Assembly: GCA_021823905.1 (NCBI GenBank)
Contig: JAKALX010000002.1
Coordinates: 1 to 37,327, forward strand
Direction: 5' to 3'
DNA: 37,327 nt
From: Chloroflexota bacterium
GTDB lineage: Bacteria > Chloroflexota > Dehalococcoidia > Tepidiformales > Tepidiformaceae
Shown: piece after piece, positions 17,138 through 25,976 of the stretch
Layout: each line of letters begins with the position of its first letter
Numbering within the stretch: the stretch's first letter is position 1
The notes under the pieces: generated by a model
Databases searched by the model: none
Seen by the model: the letters and a program-made list of their open reading frames with translations, nothing else
What the model was told of the DNA's origin: nothing
Translations under genes and position numbers: made by a program

Positions 17138-18007
17138 TCACTTGAACTCGTACTCGCCCATGATGCCCCGCGGACGGATGCGCATCAGCACGACAAGGAG
17201 CAAGCCGTAGGTAACTTGCCGCAGATTGGCAGCGACGGCGTCGGGAATCTGGATGAGCCTCAAGGCCTCCGGCAGTGCGACCAGGAATGCTGAGCCCACC
17301 AGGGGGCCCCAAAAACTCCCCGCTCCGCCGATCACCACAGCGGAGAGGATGAAGATTGTCTCGCCGACTGTGAAGCTCGTTGGATCGATATAACGCATGT
17401 AACCGGCAAACATGGCGCCCGGGATGGCCGCCAGGCCTGCCCCAAGCGCGAATGCCATCGTCTTGACCGCCGGTACGTTCTTGCCAAGTGCGGCAGCGGC
17501 GACCTCATCATCTCGGACAGCGCGGAGGAGGCGACCGAAGGGGGAGCGGATTAGCAGCCACAGGATAGCCAGCGCCCCCGTGCTGATTGTCGTGCTGAAG
17601 AGGAAGTACTTGAATACGGTATCAACTGGCACGCCGAAAAGAGAGGGAATCGGAATTCCAGGGATCCCGTAGGGACCCCGAGTGAGCCGAACACAATTGT
17701 AAAGAAGCGAGAACACAATGATCTGGAAACCGAGTGTGGCCAGGACAAAATAGTCGCCCCTCAGCCGTAATGATGGGATGGCAATGAGCAGGCTAAGTAG
17801 TGCGGTGAGCGGCACAGCCAAAGCCATGGCTGGGAAGAAACCAAGGCCCATCTGCATCATCAGCAGGGTTGTGGCGTATGCGCCGATACCGTAGAACGCA
17901 GCGTGGCAAAGAGAGAGTAGGCCCGTATAGCCGGCCACTAGATTGAGCGAAGCGGCGAGAACCGCGTAGATGCTAATCATCACTAGGATGTGCCAGATAT
18001 AGTTCAC
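17138..18007 (-). CDS. livM: Amino acid ABC transporter permease LivM
   Basis: 289 residues and about eight membrane helices. Family landmarks are NLVAGYTGLLSLCHAAFYGIGAYA near the N-terminus, PSLRLRGDYFVLATLGF, GIPGIPIP, the cytoplasmic coupling segment SPFGRLLRAVRDDEVAAAALG and GGAGSFWGPLVGSAF. This is the LivM half of the membrane channel for amino acids. The start at 18007 overlaps the LivH stop. LivF begins 50 bp after its stop codon. Confidence 0.92.
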   Translation of the reverse strand: MNYIWHILVMISIYAVLAASLNLVAGYTGLLSLCHAAFYGIGAYATTLLMMQMGLGFFPAMALAVPLTALLSLLIAIPSLRLRGDYFVLATLGFQIIVFSLLYNCVRLTRGPYGIPGIPIPSLFGVPVDTVFKYFLFSTTISTGALAILWLLIRSPFGRLLRAVRDDEVAAAALGKNVPAVKTMAFALGAGLAAIPGAMFAGYMRYIDPTSFTVGETIFILSAVVIGGAGSFWGPLVGSAFLVALPEALRLIQIPDAVAANLRQVTYGLLLVVLMRIRPRGIMGEYEFK

Positions 18008-18885
18008 TCGAGCGTCTCCTCAATGCGCCGCCGTCTCCCGGCCAAGCCCCACGGGCGGAAGAGCAGGAATACGATGAGCACACCAAACGTAACTGCGTCC
18101 ATCCATCGGGCCGAGATTTCCCATACGACAAGACCCTGCAGCACGCCCAGAATGAAGCCACCAACGACCGGTCCTTCGAAAGTTCCCACGCCGCCTACAA
18201 TGAGTGCGACCGCGGCGGTGAGGAGCATGGGCATCCCTACGTTCGGGTCCACACCAACGTCAAGAGCTACAAGGATCGAGGCTAGCGCCGTAACAGCCGA
18301 GCCCACGACGAAGACCCAGAGGCGAACGCTCTCCTGGTTGATGCCCATGACCATTGCGAGCGTGGGGTTGTCTCGCACTGCTCGGATGATCCTGCCCCAG
18401 TTGGTGAACTTGAGAAAGAGAACCAAGCCGGGCACGATAATCGCCGCTGCGGCCACCTGCCAGAATTGTGGACGGGTGAGAGTGACACCCACGATGCTGT
18501 AGGTTCTCTGGACTCCAGGCCACAGGACTCTCGTTTGATTACCGAAGAACATCGCGATGACGTTGACGAGGGCCACATAGAGCCCCAGGGAACTGAGCAG
18601 GGAGACGAGGAGCGGCGCGCCTCGACGAGCCAACGGGGCGTAGATCCATGCCTCCACGAGTGCACCGAGCAACCCAGAGCAACCAACTGCAATTCCCACC
18701 GCAACTGCAAGTGGCCAACCCTTCTCGACCATAAAGAAGTAGCAGATGTATGCACCCACAGTGTAGATGGCCCCATGGGCAACGTGGAAGATCTTCGTCG
18801 TATTATAGATAAGCGCAAAACCAATGGCGACGAGGGCGTACAGGCAACCGTTGACCAGGCCGTTCGCCAGCAGTTGGATGAGCAT
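18004..18885 (-). CDS. livH: Amino acid ABC transporter permease LivH
   Basis: 293 residues and about eight membrane helices. It shows the LivH hallmarks: NGCLYALVAIGFALIYNTTK, HVAHGAIYTVGAY, the coupling helix NWGRIIRAVRDNPTLAMVMG and GGVGTFEGPVVGGFILG. It pairs with LivM to form the transmembrane channel. The ATG at 18885 is two bases after the stop of the response regulator gene, so the transporter is expressed as part of the regulator's transcript. Confidence 0.92.
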   Translation of the reverse strand: MLIQLLANGLVNGCLYALVAIGFALIYNTTKIFHVAHGAIYTVGAYICYFFMVEKGWPLAVAVGIAVGCSGLLGALVEAWIYAPLARRGAPLLVSLLSSLGLYVALVNVIAMFFGNQTRVLWPGVQRTYSIVGVTLTRPQFWQVAAAAIIVPGLVLFLKFTNWGRIIRAVRDNPTLAMVMGINQESVRLWVFVVGSAVTALASILVALDVGVDPNVGMPMLLTAAVALIVGGVGTFEGPVVGGFILGVLQGLVVWEISARWMDAVTFGVLIVFLLFRPWGLAGRRRRIEETLE

Positions 18886-18887
18886 TG

Positions 18888-19319
18888 CTAGCGCTCGCGC
18901 TCCAAGCGCTGCTTGAGTTCCGCAGTCCTTTCCGGCATCACCCCGTGCTCGGCGAACTCCCGCAGCCAGCTACGAAGCTCACGGAGATTGATGGGCTTGC
19001 TGAAAAAGTAGTCAGCGCCGAGGTTGAGTGCATCGACAACAGCATCGAAATCCCGGTAGGCGCTCATCATGAGGACGGGCGTGGTCGGGGACTTCGCTTT
19101 GGCCCATCGCAAGAATGTCAAGCCCTCGTGATTGGTCTCGTCCTCCTCCGACAGCCGCACATCCACAAGAGCGACCTGCACGGTCGGGTCCAGCGACTGT
19201 TCCGCCTCGGCGATGGTCTTGGCCGTCACAATTTCAAACTCGGCACGTAGCGCCCCGGTAAGCGCCCGGAGATAATCCTCCCGATCGTCCAAAACGAGAA
19301 CCCTGACCATTAAGCTCAT
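18888..19319 (-). CDS. Single-domain response regulator
   Basis: 143 residues from ATG 19319 (AGG four bases upstream); ATG 19310 is the alternative. A receiver domain fills the protein: acidic D11/D12, phosphoacceptor D53 in ALVDVRLS, Ser in MMSAYRD and Lys in FFSKPINL. No output domain follows, only a charged helix of about 30 residues. After D53 there is an acidic insertion (SEEDETNHEG) like that in the bEBP receiver at 2344-3873. Such proteins pass or sink phosphate, or act by protein contacts. It heads the Liv array and lies downstream of the sigma-54 promoter candidate, so it probably works with the histidine-kinase-like protein encoded 7 kb downstream on the same strand. Confidence 0.88.
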   Translation of the reverse strand: MSLMVRVLVLDDREDYLRALTGALRAEFEIVTAKTIAEAEQSLDPTVQVALVDVRLSEEDETNHEGLTFLRWAKAKSPTTPVLMMSAYRDFDAVVDALNLGADYFFSKPINLRELRSWLREFAEHGVMPERTAELKQRLERER

Positions 19320-19427
19320 CTTACCTGGTCGGACACTCGATTGACTAGGCAAGAGGACATTGGGGATGGATTGGGATGCAATCTGCGCCCCTCGACTGGA
19401 TTCCAAGCCTATGTGAGTGACATTGTA

Positions 19428-19442
19428 ATCACACGATGTGAT
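19428..19442. repeat. Palindrome ATCACA-CGA-TGTGAT, possible operator
   Basis: Perfect six-base arms ATCACA and TGTGAT are separated by CGA. It lies about 20-30 bases downstream of the sigma-54 promoter candidate, in the leader of the response regulator gene. Further TGTGA/TCACA-like half-sites lie nearby (for example TGTGAGTGACA at 19413). Its position fits a repressor or activator site; the binding protein is unknown. Confidence 0.4.
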
Positions 19443-19460
19443 CCAGATGACACACAGCGT

Positions 19461-19477
19461 TGCATTTAGAATGCCAC
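19461..19477 (-). promoter_or_regulatory. Candidate sigma-54 (-24/-12) promoter
   Basis: On the minus strand the sequence reads TGGCATTCTAAATGCA: GG and GC are exactly ten bases apart, and TGGCA matches the -24 element fully while ATGCA matches the -12 element in four of five bases. It begins five bases after the stop codon of the decarboxylase gene and ends about 140 bases before the response regulator start. It would give a start site near 19450 and transcribe the regulator and Liv array. The match is by eye. Confidence 0.55.
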
Positions 19478-19480
19478 TCT

Positions 19481-21601
19481 CTATTTCCGGACAACCCTTC
19501 TCAGCGACCCGGCAAGCTTGATGATCTCTGCGGCGCGGACGGTCATCACTTGCTGCAACCGTTCGAGGAACCTGGCCACGTAGTCCTCATCGACGTAGTC
19601 GGTCGTCAGGTACGGGGACATGACGACGGAGCGGGCCACCTTCATCGCTCCCACCCGGTCCCACTCGCTCTTAGCGATGCCGATGCGGGCGAGGGCTACG
19701 AGCGGCGTGTCGCCGTACTCCTCCTTCGTGAGGTCCGTGGAGGAGACGATGAAGCTCTTCTGCAGCATGCTCTCGCCCTCGCGCTGTCTGTAGCCAAAGG
19801 CCGATTCCGCGATCAGCGCCGTGAGCGCGTTCATCCTGTCGAGGTCGGTGTTCCCCTCGATGTTGAAGACGTAGTCCACGATGTTGAGATCCGGCGGCGT
19901 GAGAACGAAGGCCCGGACTTGCACAGCGCTGTCCACATCGAACCTGGCGCCGTCGAGGGCGGCACAGAGAGCCTGCGCCCCGTCGATCGTTTCGCCGATG
20001 AGCTTGCCGTAGCCCCCGATGTTCAGGGGCAAGATTCGGTGGGCGGCCCACACGGCGGCAGCCGCGGCGCCGGGCTTCGAGCCTTCGAGGATGTAGGACC
20101 CGATGAGGATGTCCGGCTCCCCTGGTTTGGGCTTGGGAAACACGTACGGCGCAAACGTGCGGATCGCGTCCCGAAAACGGCGGTCCCGCATGATGATGGC
20201 CCCTGCCGAATAGGGCACGTAACCGAGTTTGTGGGGATCCACAGTGAGGGTGTCGGCCTCGCCGGTCGACTCGAACGCCTGGTAGACCTCGGCGCTGGGC
20301 CAGCCCGCTCTCGGGGAATCGGGCTTGTCTCCGATGATTCTCAGCTCCTTGAGCCGCTCCCCCATTTCGTTGGGAGCCATGAAGTGACCGCCCCCGTCGT
20401 CCACGAACAACGAGCGCGCATAGCCGCCGTAGGCGGCATCGACGTGGACGTGGAAGTGAATGCCGCGCTCTTCGGCCAGGCGGCGGCGCAGGTCGATGAT
20501 CGCGTCGATGCGATCAACCGCCGACTCTTCGGTCGTGCCCATGACACCCACCACCGCCAGGATCGGCCGGGTCGCTGCGGTCTCCAGGATGGCCGCCTCG
20601 AGCACTGAGATGTCCATGCGAAAGTGTTGATCGAGCGGCACATAGTGGATATTTGAGCGCCCGAGGCCCAAAAGGTCCATTGCCTTCTTGAAGGAGTAGT
20701 GCTTGCTCTGGGGCAGGAAAACGACGCCGAGGTCGATCCCCGAGCCCTCCCAGTGGAGGCCCTTCTCCTGGAGGGTCTCCGCTTCGAGGAGGTCGTCCAG
20801 CTCGCTGTCCTTCAGCCGGCCCTCCGTGCTCGTCTTCAGGCGCTCGATGACCGCCTCGCGCAGGTCAACTGCTTGCCGGGACGAGAACGCGCGGAGCAAC
20901 TGCTCATCGCTCGCCTCTGCGAGCGGTGCGACCGTTCCGTCCCCCAACCGTACCTCGGGGCCAGAATTCTCGAGGCGCAGACATGCCCGTTTCAGCGCGA
21001 GTGGCATCGCCTTCAGGTTTCTGGCGATCCACAGCGCTTCCATGTTGGCGATCGTCCCGCCGGCGCAGATGTGACCCCAGCCGGCGCTCTCGCTCATCCC
21101 GAACAGTCGTAGCAGGTCCCTGCCGACCTCCAACTCGAGATCCGAAGTCCCGGTGCTCCCAGCCCACGCGACGTTGTTCGGGTTGTAGAGGGAGGCGCTG
21201 AAGTACGCGACGATCGAGGCCATCATTGCCTCCCAGTTCATGTGGCCGATGTAGCGCGGCGAGAAAAAGGGCTGGCTGCGCTTGAGCAGTTCCTGAAGCG
21301 AGTGCAGTGTCTCCCGGATCCTCTCCTGCGTGTGGCGGAAGGCCTCCGACTTCCGGTCGGATTGACTGACGAACGGCGCAGGATCGTCCAGGTGGAACGA
21401 CCTGCGCCATTCCGCGTGGTGCTCGAGCGCCTCGTCCAGCAGCGAGCGGAAGAAGGCGAGGTTGTCCGCCTTCGGCCCGAGAAAACACGCCTCGAACTGC
21501 GTTTCGGCTTTGGCAGGCGCCTTAGGCCTCTTGACGCTCGCTGTAGCTTCGGATTTCTGGAACCTGGAAGTCTTTGGATTGTCACTGTTTGCTCTGGCCA
21601 C
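19481..21601 (-). CDS. Group II PLP-dependent amino acid decarboxylase (tyrosine/glutamate decarboxylase-like)
   Basis: About 706 residues from GTG 21601, which has TGGGGAG six bases upstream; a TTG at 21721 would add 40 low-complexity residues. The first about 40 residues are Lys/Ala-rich, then the family core starts near FLGPKADN. Motifs are HVDAAYGGYARS (PLP-ring Asp) and TVDPHKLGYVPYSAG, whose K458 is the PLP lysine; FFSPRYIGHMNWE matches the family's early active-site region. It resembles bacterial tyrosine decarboxylases and other large members in length and motif spelling. It would turn an amino acid into its amine. It is transcribed in the same direction as the Liv array but the sigma-54 promoter candidate lies between them, so it is probably a separate unit. 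The substrate is not readable. Confidence 0.85.
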   Translation of the reverse strand: MARANSDNPKTSRFQKSEATASVKRPKAPAKAETQFEACFLGPKADNLAFFRSLLDEALEHHAEWRRSFHLDDPAPFVSQSDRKSEAFRHTQERIRETLHSLQELLKRSQPFFSPRYIGHMNWEAMMASIVAYFSASLYNPNNVAWAGSTGTSDLELEVGRDLLRLFGMSESAGWGHICAGGTIANMEALWIARNLKAMPLALKRACLRLENSGPEVRLGDGTVAPLAEASDEQLLRAFSSRQAVDLREAVIERLKTSTEGRLKDSELDDLLEAETLQEKGLHWEGSGIDLGVVFLPQSKHYSFKKAMDLLGLGRSNIHYVPLDQHFRMDISVLEAAILETAATRPILAVVGVMGTTEESAVDRIDAIIDLRRRLAEERGIHFHVHVDAAYGGYARSLFVDDGGGHFMAPNEMGERLKELRIIGDKPDSPRAGWPSAEVYQAFESTGEADTLTVDPHKLGYVPYSAGAIIMRDRRFRDAIRTFAPYVFPKPKPGEPDILIGSYILEGSKPGAAAAAVWAAHRILPLNIGGYGKLIGETIDGAQALCAALDGARFDVDSAVQVRAFVLTPPDLNIVDYVFNIEGNTDLDRMNALTALIAESAFGYRQREGESMLQKSFIVSSTDLTKEEYGDTPLVALARIGIAKSEWDRVGAMKVARSVVMSPYLTTDYVDEDYVARFLERLQQVMTVRAAEIIKLAGSLRRVVRK

Positions 21602-22081
21602 GTCGATCTCCCCACTCTCGGGTGCCTGTGCACCCACGGATTTGTCTTCGATTCCGCCACTCTGTCGGCGCTGCCTCACGCCACCCTGGTTAGTGAAGAG
21701 TCCAAGAAGATCCGCGAACAACGACAGAAGACGACCAACCCAAACACGAAACCGTCACATGATGGTGCGAAGGCTTTCAGGACGGCCGCCAACGACCTGG
21801 CTCCGTCTTCATTGGCGGCACGCCACAATGCTCATTCTGAGCGCAGCTTACCCCGGTTTCCGTTTGGGGCCAACCCCACGCTTCGTCACGCTTTGTCAGC
21901 CCAGCGGCCGGCAGTGAGCGCCGTCCGGCCACCGTCCCGTGAGGGACCACGGCTCGAGCGCCCGTTGTATACCGATCGTCCGCGGTCGGGGCGGACTGCC
22001 TCGACCCATTGGACGGGCCGGGGTCCGGGGCTCACAAGGCCTGCCATACGCGGTATCATTGCCGAGCGACGGAGGAGACAG
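21602..22081. other. Divergent intergenic region
   Basis: 480 bases between the decarboxylase (minus) and the GTPase gene (plus). It should contain the promoters of both. A plausible plus-strand promoter is at 22031-22059. I find no convincing promoter for the decarboxylase and no gene, RNA or clear repeat. Open frames across it are extensions of neighbours or shadows. Confidence 0.5.
22031..22059 (+). promoter_or_regulatory. Possible sigma-70 promoter of the GTPase operon
   Basis: CTCACA (four of six matches to TTGACA), a 17-base spacer, then TATCAT (five of six to TATAAT). Transcription would start near 22066, just before GGAGGAG and ATG 22082, giving a very short leader. The same -10 hexamer and spacing occur before the vWA operon at 34014-34042. 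Confidence 0.35.
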
Positions 22082-23512
22082 ATGATTCTCAGGTGCCCAC
22101 TGTGTCTCAAACAGGTCACAGACAGCGGCGAGAAACTCGTTCGTTTCTGTTCGCGCCACCCCGGGCAGAGTGTTGAGGTCGAGCTTTCGGGGCCCGACTA
22201 TGGCGCGCTGGCGTGCCCAGAGTGCCAGGATGGAGATGCTGACTCTTTCTTGCATGGTGTGTTCTGCCGCCATGTTGGGTGCGTCGCAAAGAACCCCTAT
22301 TGGAAGAGCACGGAAAGACGGGTCGTCGTGCCTCAGACGGTCAGATTCAGCCTGCTGGGGGGAGCGGGGAACGTCGAGAACGTTGATGTCAGGCACTGGG
22401 AGCTGAGCGTCCTAAGGAGCATTGCGGAATCGCAAGACGACAACCCGATCCTCGCCAGCAGCGGCGAGATGTGGTTCCCGGTCGCTTTGCTGTGGGCGTC
22501 GCGCCGCGAGGCGCCCCAGGGGAAGAAAGCCGCGTTGGTCGAGCTGAGCGGACCCAAGAGCGTCGGCAAGACGGTGCTCGCGTTGATGGCGTTGGACTAC
22601 GAAGGTTATGTCGGCTCACCGAACCAGCGCGACCCCCTCACCCGGGGAGTGCTCACCCGCCTCGCGAACCTCGATCATTTCGTCTTCGAGCCCTCCCGTG
22701 AAGGAGAGACCTCGCCTGACAGGTGGAACGAACTCCTCTACCTCCGATCGCTCATGGAGGTGAACGAACAGATCCCCAACTGGCCCGCTCACACTGCCGT
22801 GTCCATCCCCGGCAACATCAAGGCCGTCTACTTCGGGCCACCGAGGAAGCAACAGGGGGCCAATGGGTTCTCCACTGGGACTTCTGAAACCTTTGTCGAG
22901 CAGTTCCTCAGAGCACTGGCGCAAATTGCCCGTGCCATCGCTGAGATCCTCACCGGGGGGGGCCACCACGACTGGCGGCCCCGAGGGAGCGTCGTGTGCT
23001 TCTACGACACCGCCGGCGAGCAGTCGGAGGACCCCGGCCACCCTGGACTGATGCGCCTGGATGACAAGGTGGATGTGGTCGCCGTTCTCGTCGATGCCCA
23101 GGACTTTACCTTCGTCGGGGGCCCAAGGAACCACCCGAGCACCGTCGCTCGCGCCGTTCAGCGCCTCCGCGGGGTCCGATCACGGGAGGGCCTTCGCACA
23201 TGCGTGGTCATCACCAAGACGGACACGATGTTTGCGGCGCTCGGGGAAAAGGGCACCAGCACGCTGACCAAACTCACAGTGGACCCTTCAGCGCACGAAG
23301 GGGGCGCGCGGGGATGGCTGAAATACCACCTGCGACGGACGCAGAACGATGAGGAGCAGGCTCTTCTCCAGCTTCTCAACCAAGAAGAAGTCGATGACGT
23401 CTTCCTAGTCTGGACCGTGGGCATCGAGCCGATTGCGAAGGTCCCTCACTCGTTCGGCATCGCCCGGTTCGTGGCCTGGTGCCTCGAGCTCGACGTCGAT
23501 GCGGACGCCTGA
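22082..23512 (+). CDS. Zinc-ribbon TRAFAC-type GTPase (double-GTPase/GAP1-system type)
   Basis: 476 residues from ATG 22082 with GGAGGAG four bases upstream. The N-terminus carries Cys pairs (CPLC, a further Cys, then ACPEC and FCRHVGC) likely to bind zinc (about residues 4-70). The GTPase core has P-loop GPKSVGKT (157-164), the G3-like DTAG (309-312) and G4-like TKTD (378-381). A long insertion between G1 and G3 holds helices and a Gly-rich stretch. From memory it resembles the GTPases paired with GAP1 proteins in predicted NTP-dependent conflict systems. The next gene overlaps its end by 14 bases. GTP binding is well supported; the biological role is inferred from neighbours. Confidence 0.85.
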   Translation: MILRCPLCLKQVTDSGEKLVRFCSRHPGQSVEVELSGPDYGALACPECQDGDADSFLHGVFCRHVGCVAKNPYWKSTERRVVVPQTVRFSLLGGAGNVENVDVRHWELSVLRSIAESQDDNPILASSGEMWFPVALLWASRREAPQGKKAALVELSGPKSVGKTVLALMALDYEGYVGSPNQRDPLTRGVLTRLANLDHFVFEPSREGETSPDRWNELLYLRSLMEVNEQIPNWPAHTAVSIPGNIKAVYFGPPRKQQGANGFSTGTSETFVEQFLRALAQIARAIAEILTGGGHHDWRPRGSVVCFYDTAGEQSEDPGHPGLMRLDDKVDVVAVLVDAQDFTFVGGPRNHPSTVARAVQRLRGVRSREGLRTCVVITKTDTMFAALGEKGTSTLTKLTVDPSAHEGGARGWLKYHLRRTQNDEEQALLQLLNQEEVDDVFLVWTVGIEPIAKVPHSFGIARFVAWCLELDVDADA

Positions 23513-25976
23513 GGTGAAGTCTGCACCTCGCCTTCTGGCTTACGGCGGGACCCAGGATGGGTTTCGCCACCAGTTGGGCGAATGGCCTGACGTGAAGGTT
23601 GGGGCGCTGGGCGATCTCCACGGGCTCGACGGCGACAGACAGGAGTTCGGCTGCGGGATCCTCGGTGGCGTCCCAACCCTGGTCATCCGCGAGCGACAGA
23701 ACCCACAGATGCGGGGAGGCTACGCGTACTCTCTCTTGCTGGATCCCGGAATGGAGACGTGGCAGCGCGTTGGCTGGAACCCGGCGCGCCTGGCCTCTGC
23801 CCTTTTTGGACGCTCGAGTGGAATCGGTCGCGGCCTCCTCGACAAGCCTGAATCGGTATCCCCGGCGAGCCTGGCCGAGTTACTGGCCGACGCGGCCCGG
23901 ATTGCGGTCTCTCACACCGCAGAACCGGTAGAACTGGCGTCGGCTTTTCAAGCGCTCTGGGCCGGGGCATCCTTGGCCTCGGGGAGGCTGCTCGTGGACC
24001 CCAGGAAGATCGGGCTATCTTCGTGCCCATCGATCGAGGATGTGGCGTCGGTCCTCGAGGGGCTGCCGCCATGCCTCCGGATCGGGCGGGGGTGGCTCGT
24101 TGGAGGCGGCGAAGCACATGCCGAGGCGTTCGGCGCTGGGTTTGCGCTGGCCGACGACCTCGAGACCTCGGAGGACACCGAAGTTCTCCTTGCCCACGGC
24201 GAGAGCGTTCTTCACGCGTTACGAATTGTTGCGACCGAGGCGGCTGCCGCTGCCTGGATCGAAGATCAGCTTCATCAGCCCTTCTTGAACTGGCAGGTGC
24301 CACCCGGTAGCTTCTTCGACGACCTCATCCTTCTGGGGCAATTGCTCGGAATGCCTTTCCCCGATGAGGCGATGATGTCAAGGGTTGAGGAGAAGCTCAC
24401 GAGCACAGACCGACTCGGGCAGGCGATCGTCCAGGCCGCGGAGACCAAGCTTCTCTCAAGCAGGACCACGCTGGGCAGGCGAGCCACCCATTTCGTCCTT
24501 GCACGGTGTCTCGAAGGAGGAACCGCCCTCTCCCCGAAACAGGCCGCCATCCTGGATTCCGGCGAACTCGTGGCCGAGTTCACTCACCGGGAGTTGTTTC
24601 CGAACGGAATTCGAAAGTGTATCGATTTGCCCCCTGAAGTTCGAACCGCGGTGTGGCAGCACCTGGCTGAGACCGTGCCGCCGGGACGCTTGCCGGAGGT
24701 CGTTCGGGAAGCCGTGTCCGACCTCTCGGACGGAGGTGCGCGCAGAGACCTGGTGTCGATCCTCCAGGCTGCCATCGAACGGGCGCGAGGGCAGACCCTC
24801 GAGTTCGCCCAGTGGGGCCGGCTTCGTGAGAACACGACGGTTGGCCGCCAGGTGGCCCGCTTCCTCGTCGAGGAAGCGCGACAAGGGGCGAAGGAACGAC
24901 GCAGACCCGAATGGGCGCTCGAGTACTTCAAGTATGCCGAAGATCCGGGCGGTATGCAGGCCGGATTTTTGCCAGACCCCGCCGCGACGGACCTGGTCTC
25001 TACCATCCTCAACCTCCTGGCGGGCCCCTTCAATGAGAACGCTCACAAGTGGCTCGAGGAACTTGCCCGTTCGCCGTTGCGGGACAGGCTGCCTCTGGCG
25101 CTCAAACGGCAACTAGCTACCGCACTCGGTGGGCCGTGGTCTCCATTCGCTCTCCTCGTGGCCCTTTTCGAAGGCCAGACCCCACCCACACGGCAGTTGC
25201 CGGAGTTGTCGGAGGACGAGAGAAAACATCTCATCAGTGAACTCCACGCCCTGGTCTTCGAAGCCAAGCCGGGTGGCCACGCGCCGAGCCTGACCGAGCT
25301 TTACGACTGGCTCCCTGACGTGCCCGAGCCGCTGCGGCGAAAACTGGCGGCACTCGAGCCGAAACCGGAGCACGGCAAGGCGGAGAGTTGGATCCTGGGC
25401 TTGGTCAAATCAGGAGATGCCGAGCGGGCGGTCAGGGAAACAATCCGCGCTCTCGAAGCCATCCCACCCGGTGTGAGACTCGACCAGTTCTCCGAGTCAT
25501 TCCAGCAGCAGGTCGTTCGCGAGTTGCTCTCATGCGGGGGGGAACGAGCCGACGTCCGGTACACGCACATCCTGGCTTCACTCCTCGTGGGATCCCGAAT
25601 GTCGGTCGCCAGCGCCGTGGTTGCAGCAGGGCCAGCGCCGACCCTCGCGAGGCGCCTCGCAGCGGATGGCGGCCTCCTGGAACGGATTCTTGGGTTACTC
25701 ACACGAGACGATCAGCAGACCGTGGTCGAGTCTGTTGCCAGATCTTCGCCGGAGACATTCCGAACCCTCGCGCGCAATGCGCTCTACGCTGTGCAACAGG
25801 GAAGGGCCGAGCCAGATTTGAACTTCACGGAGCGCAGTGTTCTTCATCTGCTCGGTTCTGGTCGCATCGGACTAACGCTCGAGGAACTGGCGACGCGCGT
25901 GTTTGGAGAATTCAACGCGGAGGCCGTCATACGAAACGTCCGGGTACTCTTCCACATTGGCGAGGGTGAGTTATGA
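23499..25976 (+). CDS. GAP1-like GTPase-associated protein
   Basis: 825 residues if started at ATG 23499; GTG 23514 just after the GTPase stop is the alternative, and neither has a strong ribosome binding site. The N-terminal region (about 8-110: LLAYGGTQDGF, then MRGGYAYSLLLD) follows the pattern of GTPase-associated protein 1 (GAP1) N-domains. The rest is almost entirely helical with many Leu/Ala/Glu repeats, as in the middle and C-terminal GAP1 regions, and ends in a winged-helix-like stretch (VLHLLGSGRIGLTLEELATRVFG). No membrane segments are seen. GAP1 proteins are known only from comparative genomics as constant partners of such GTPases. Its stop codon overlaps the next start (ATGA), so GTPase, GAP1 and the cell-wall enzyme are coupled. 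Confidence 0.75.
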   Translation: MRTPEVKSAPRLLAYGGTQDGFRHQLGEWPDVKVGALGDLHGLDGDRQEFGCGILGGVPTLVIRERQNPQMRGGYAYSLLLDPGMETWQRVGWNPARLASALFGRSSGIGRGLLDKPESVSPASLAELLADAARIAVSHTAEPVELASAFQALWAGASLASGRLLVDPRKIGLSSCPSIEDVASVLEGLPPCLRIGRGWLVGGGEAHAEAFGAGFALADDLETSEDTEVLLAHGESVLHALRIVATEAAAAAWIEDQLHQPFLNWQVPPGSFFDDLILLGQLLGMPFPDEAMMSRVEEKLTSTDRLGQAIVQAAETKLLSSRTTLGRRATHFVLARCLEGGTALSPKQAAILDSGELVAEFTHRELFPNGIRKCIDLPPEVRTAVWQHLAETVPPGRLPEVVREAVSDLSDGGARRDLVSILQAAIERARGQTLEFAQWGRLRENTTVGRQVARFLVEEARQGAKERRRPEWALEYFKYAEDPGGMQAGFLPDPAATDLVSTILNLLAGPFNENAHKWLEELARSPLRDRLPLALKRQLATALGGPWSPFALLVALFEGQTPPTRQLPELSEDERKHLISELHALVFEAKPGGHAPSLTELYDWLPDVPEPLRRKLAALEPKPEHGKAESWILGLVKSGDAERAVRETIRALEAIPPGVRLDQFSESFQQQVVRELLSCGGERADVRYTHILASLLVGSRMSVASAVVAAGPAPTLARRLAADGGLLERILGLLTRDDQQTVVESVARSSPETFRTLARNALYAVQQGRAEPDLNFTERSVLHLLGSGRIGLTLEELATRVFGEFNAEAVIRNVRVLFHIGEGEL

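Noticed and set aside
21242-22081. Long upstream extension of the GTPase frame
   Set aside because: It overlaps the decarboxylase gene antisense, while ATG 22082 has a strong ribosome binding site and begins the Cys-rich domain.
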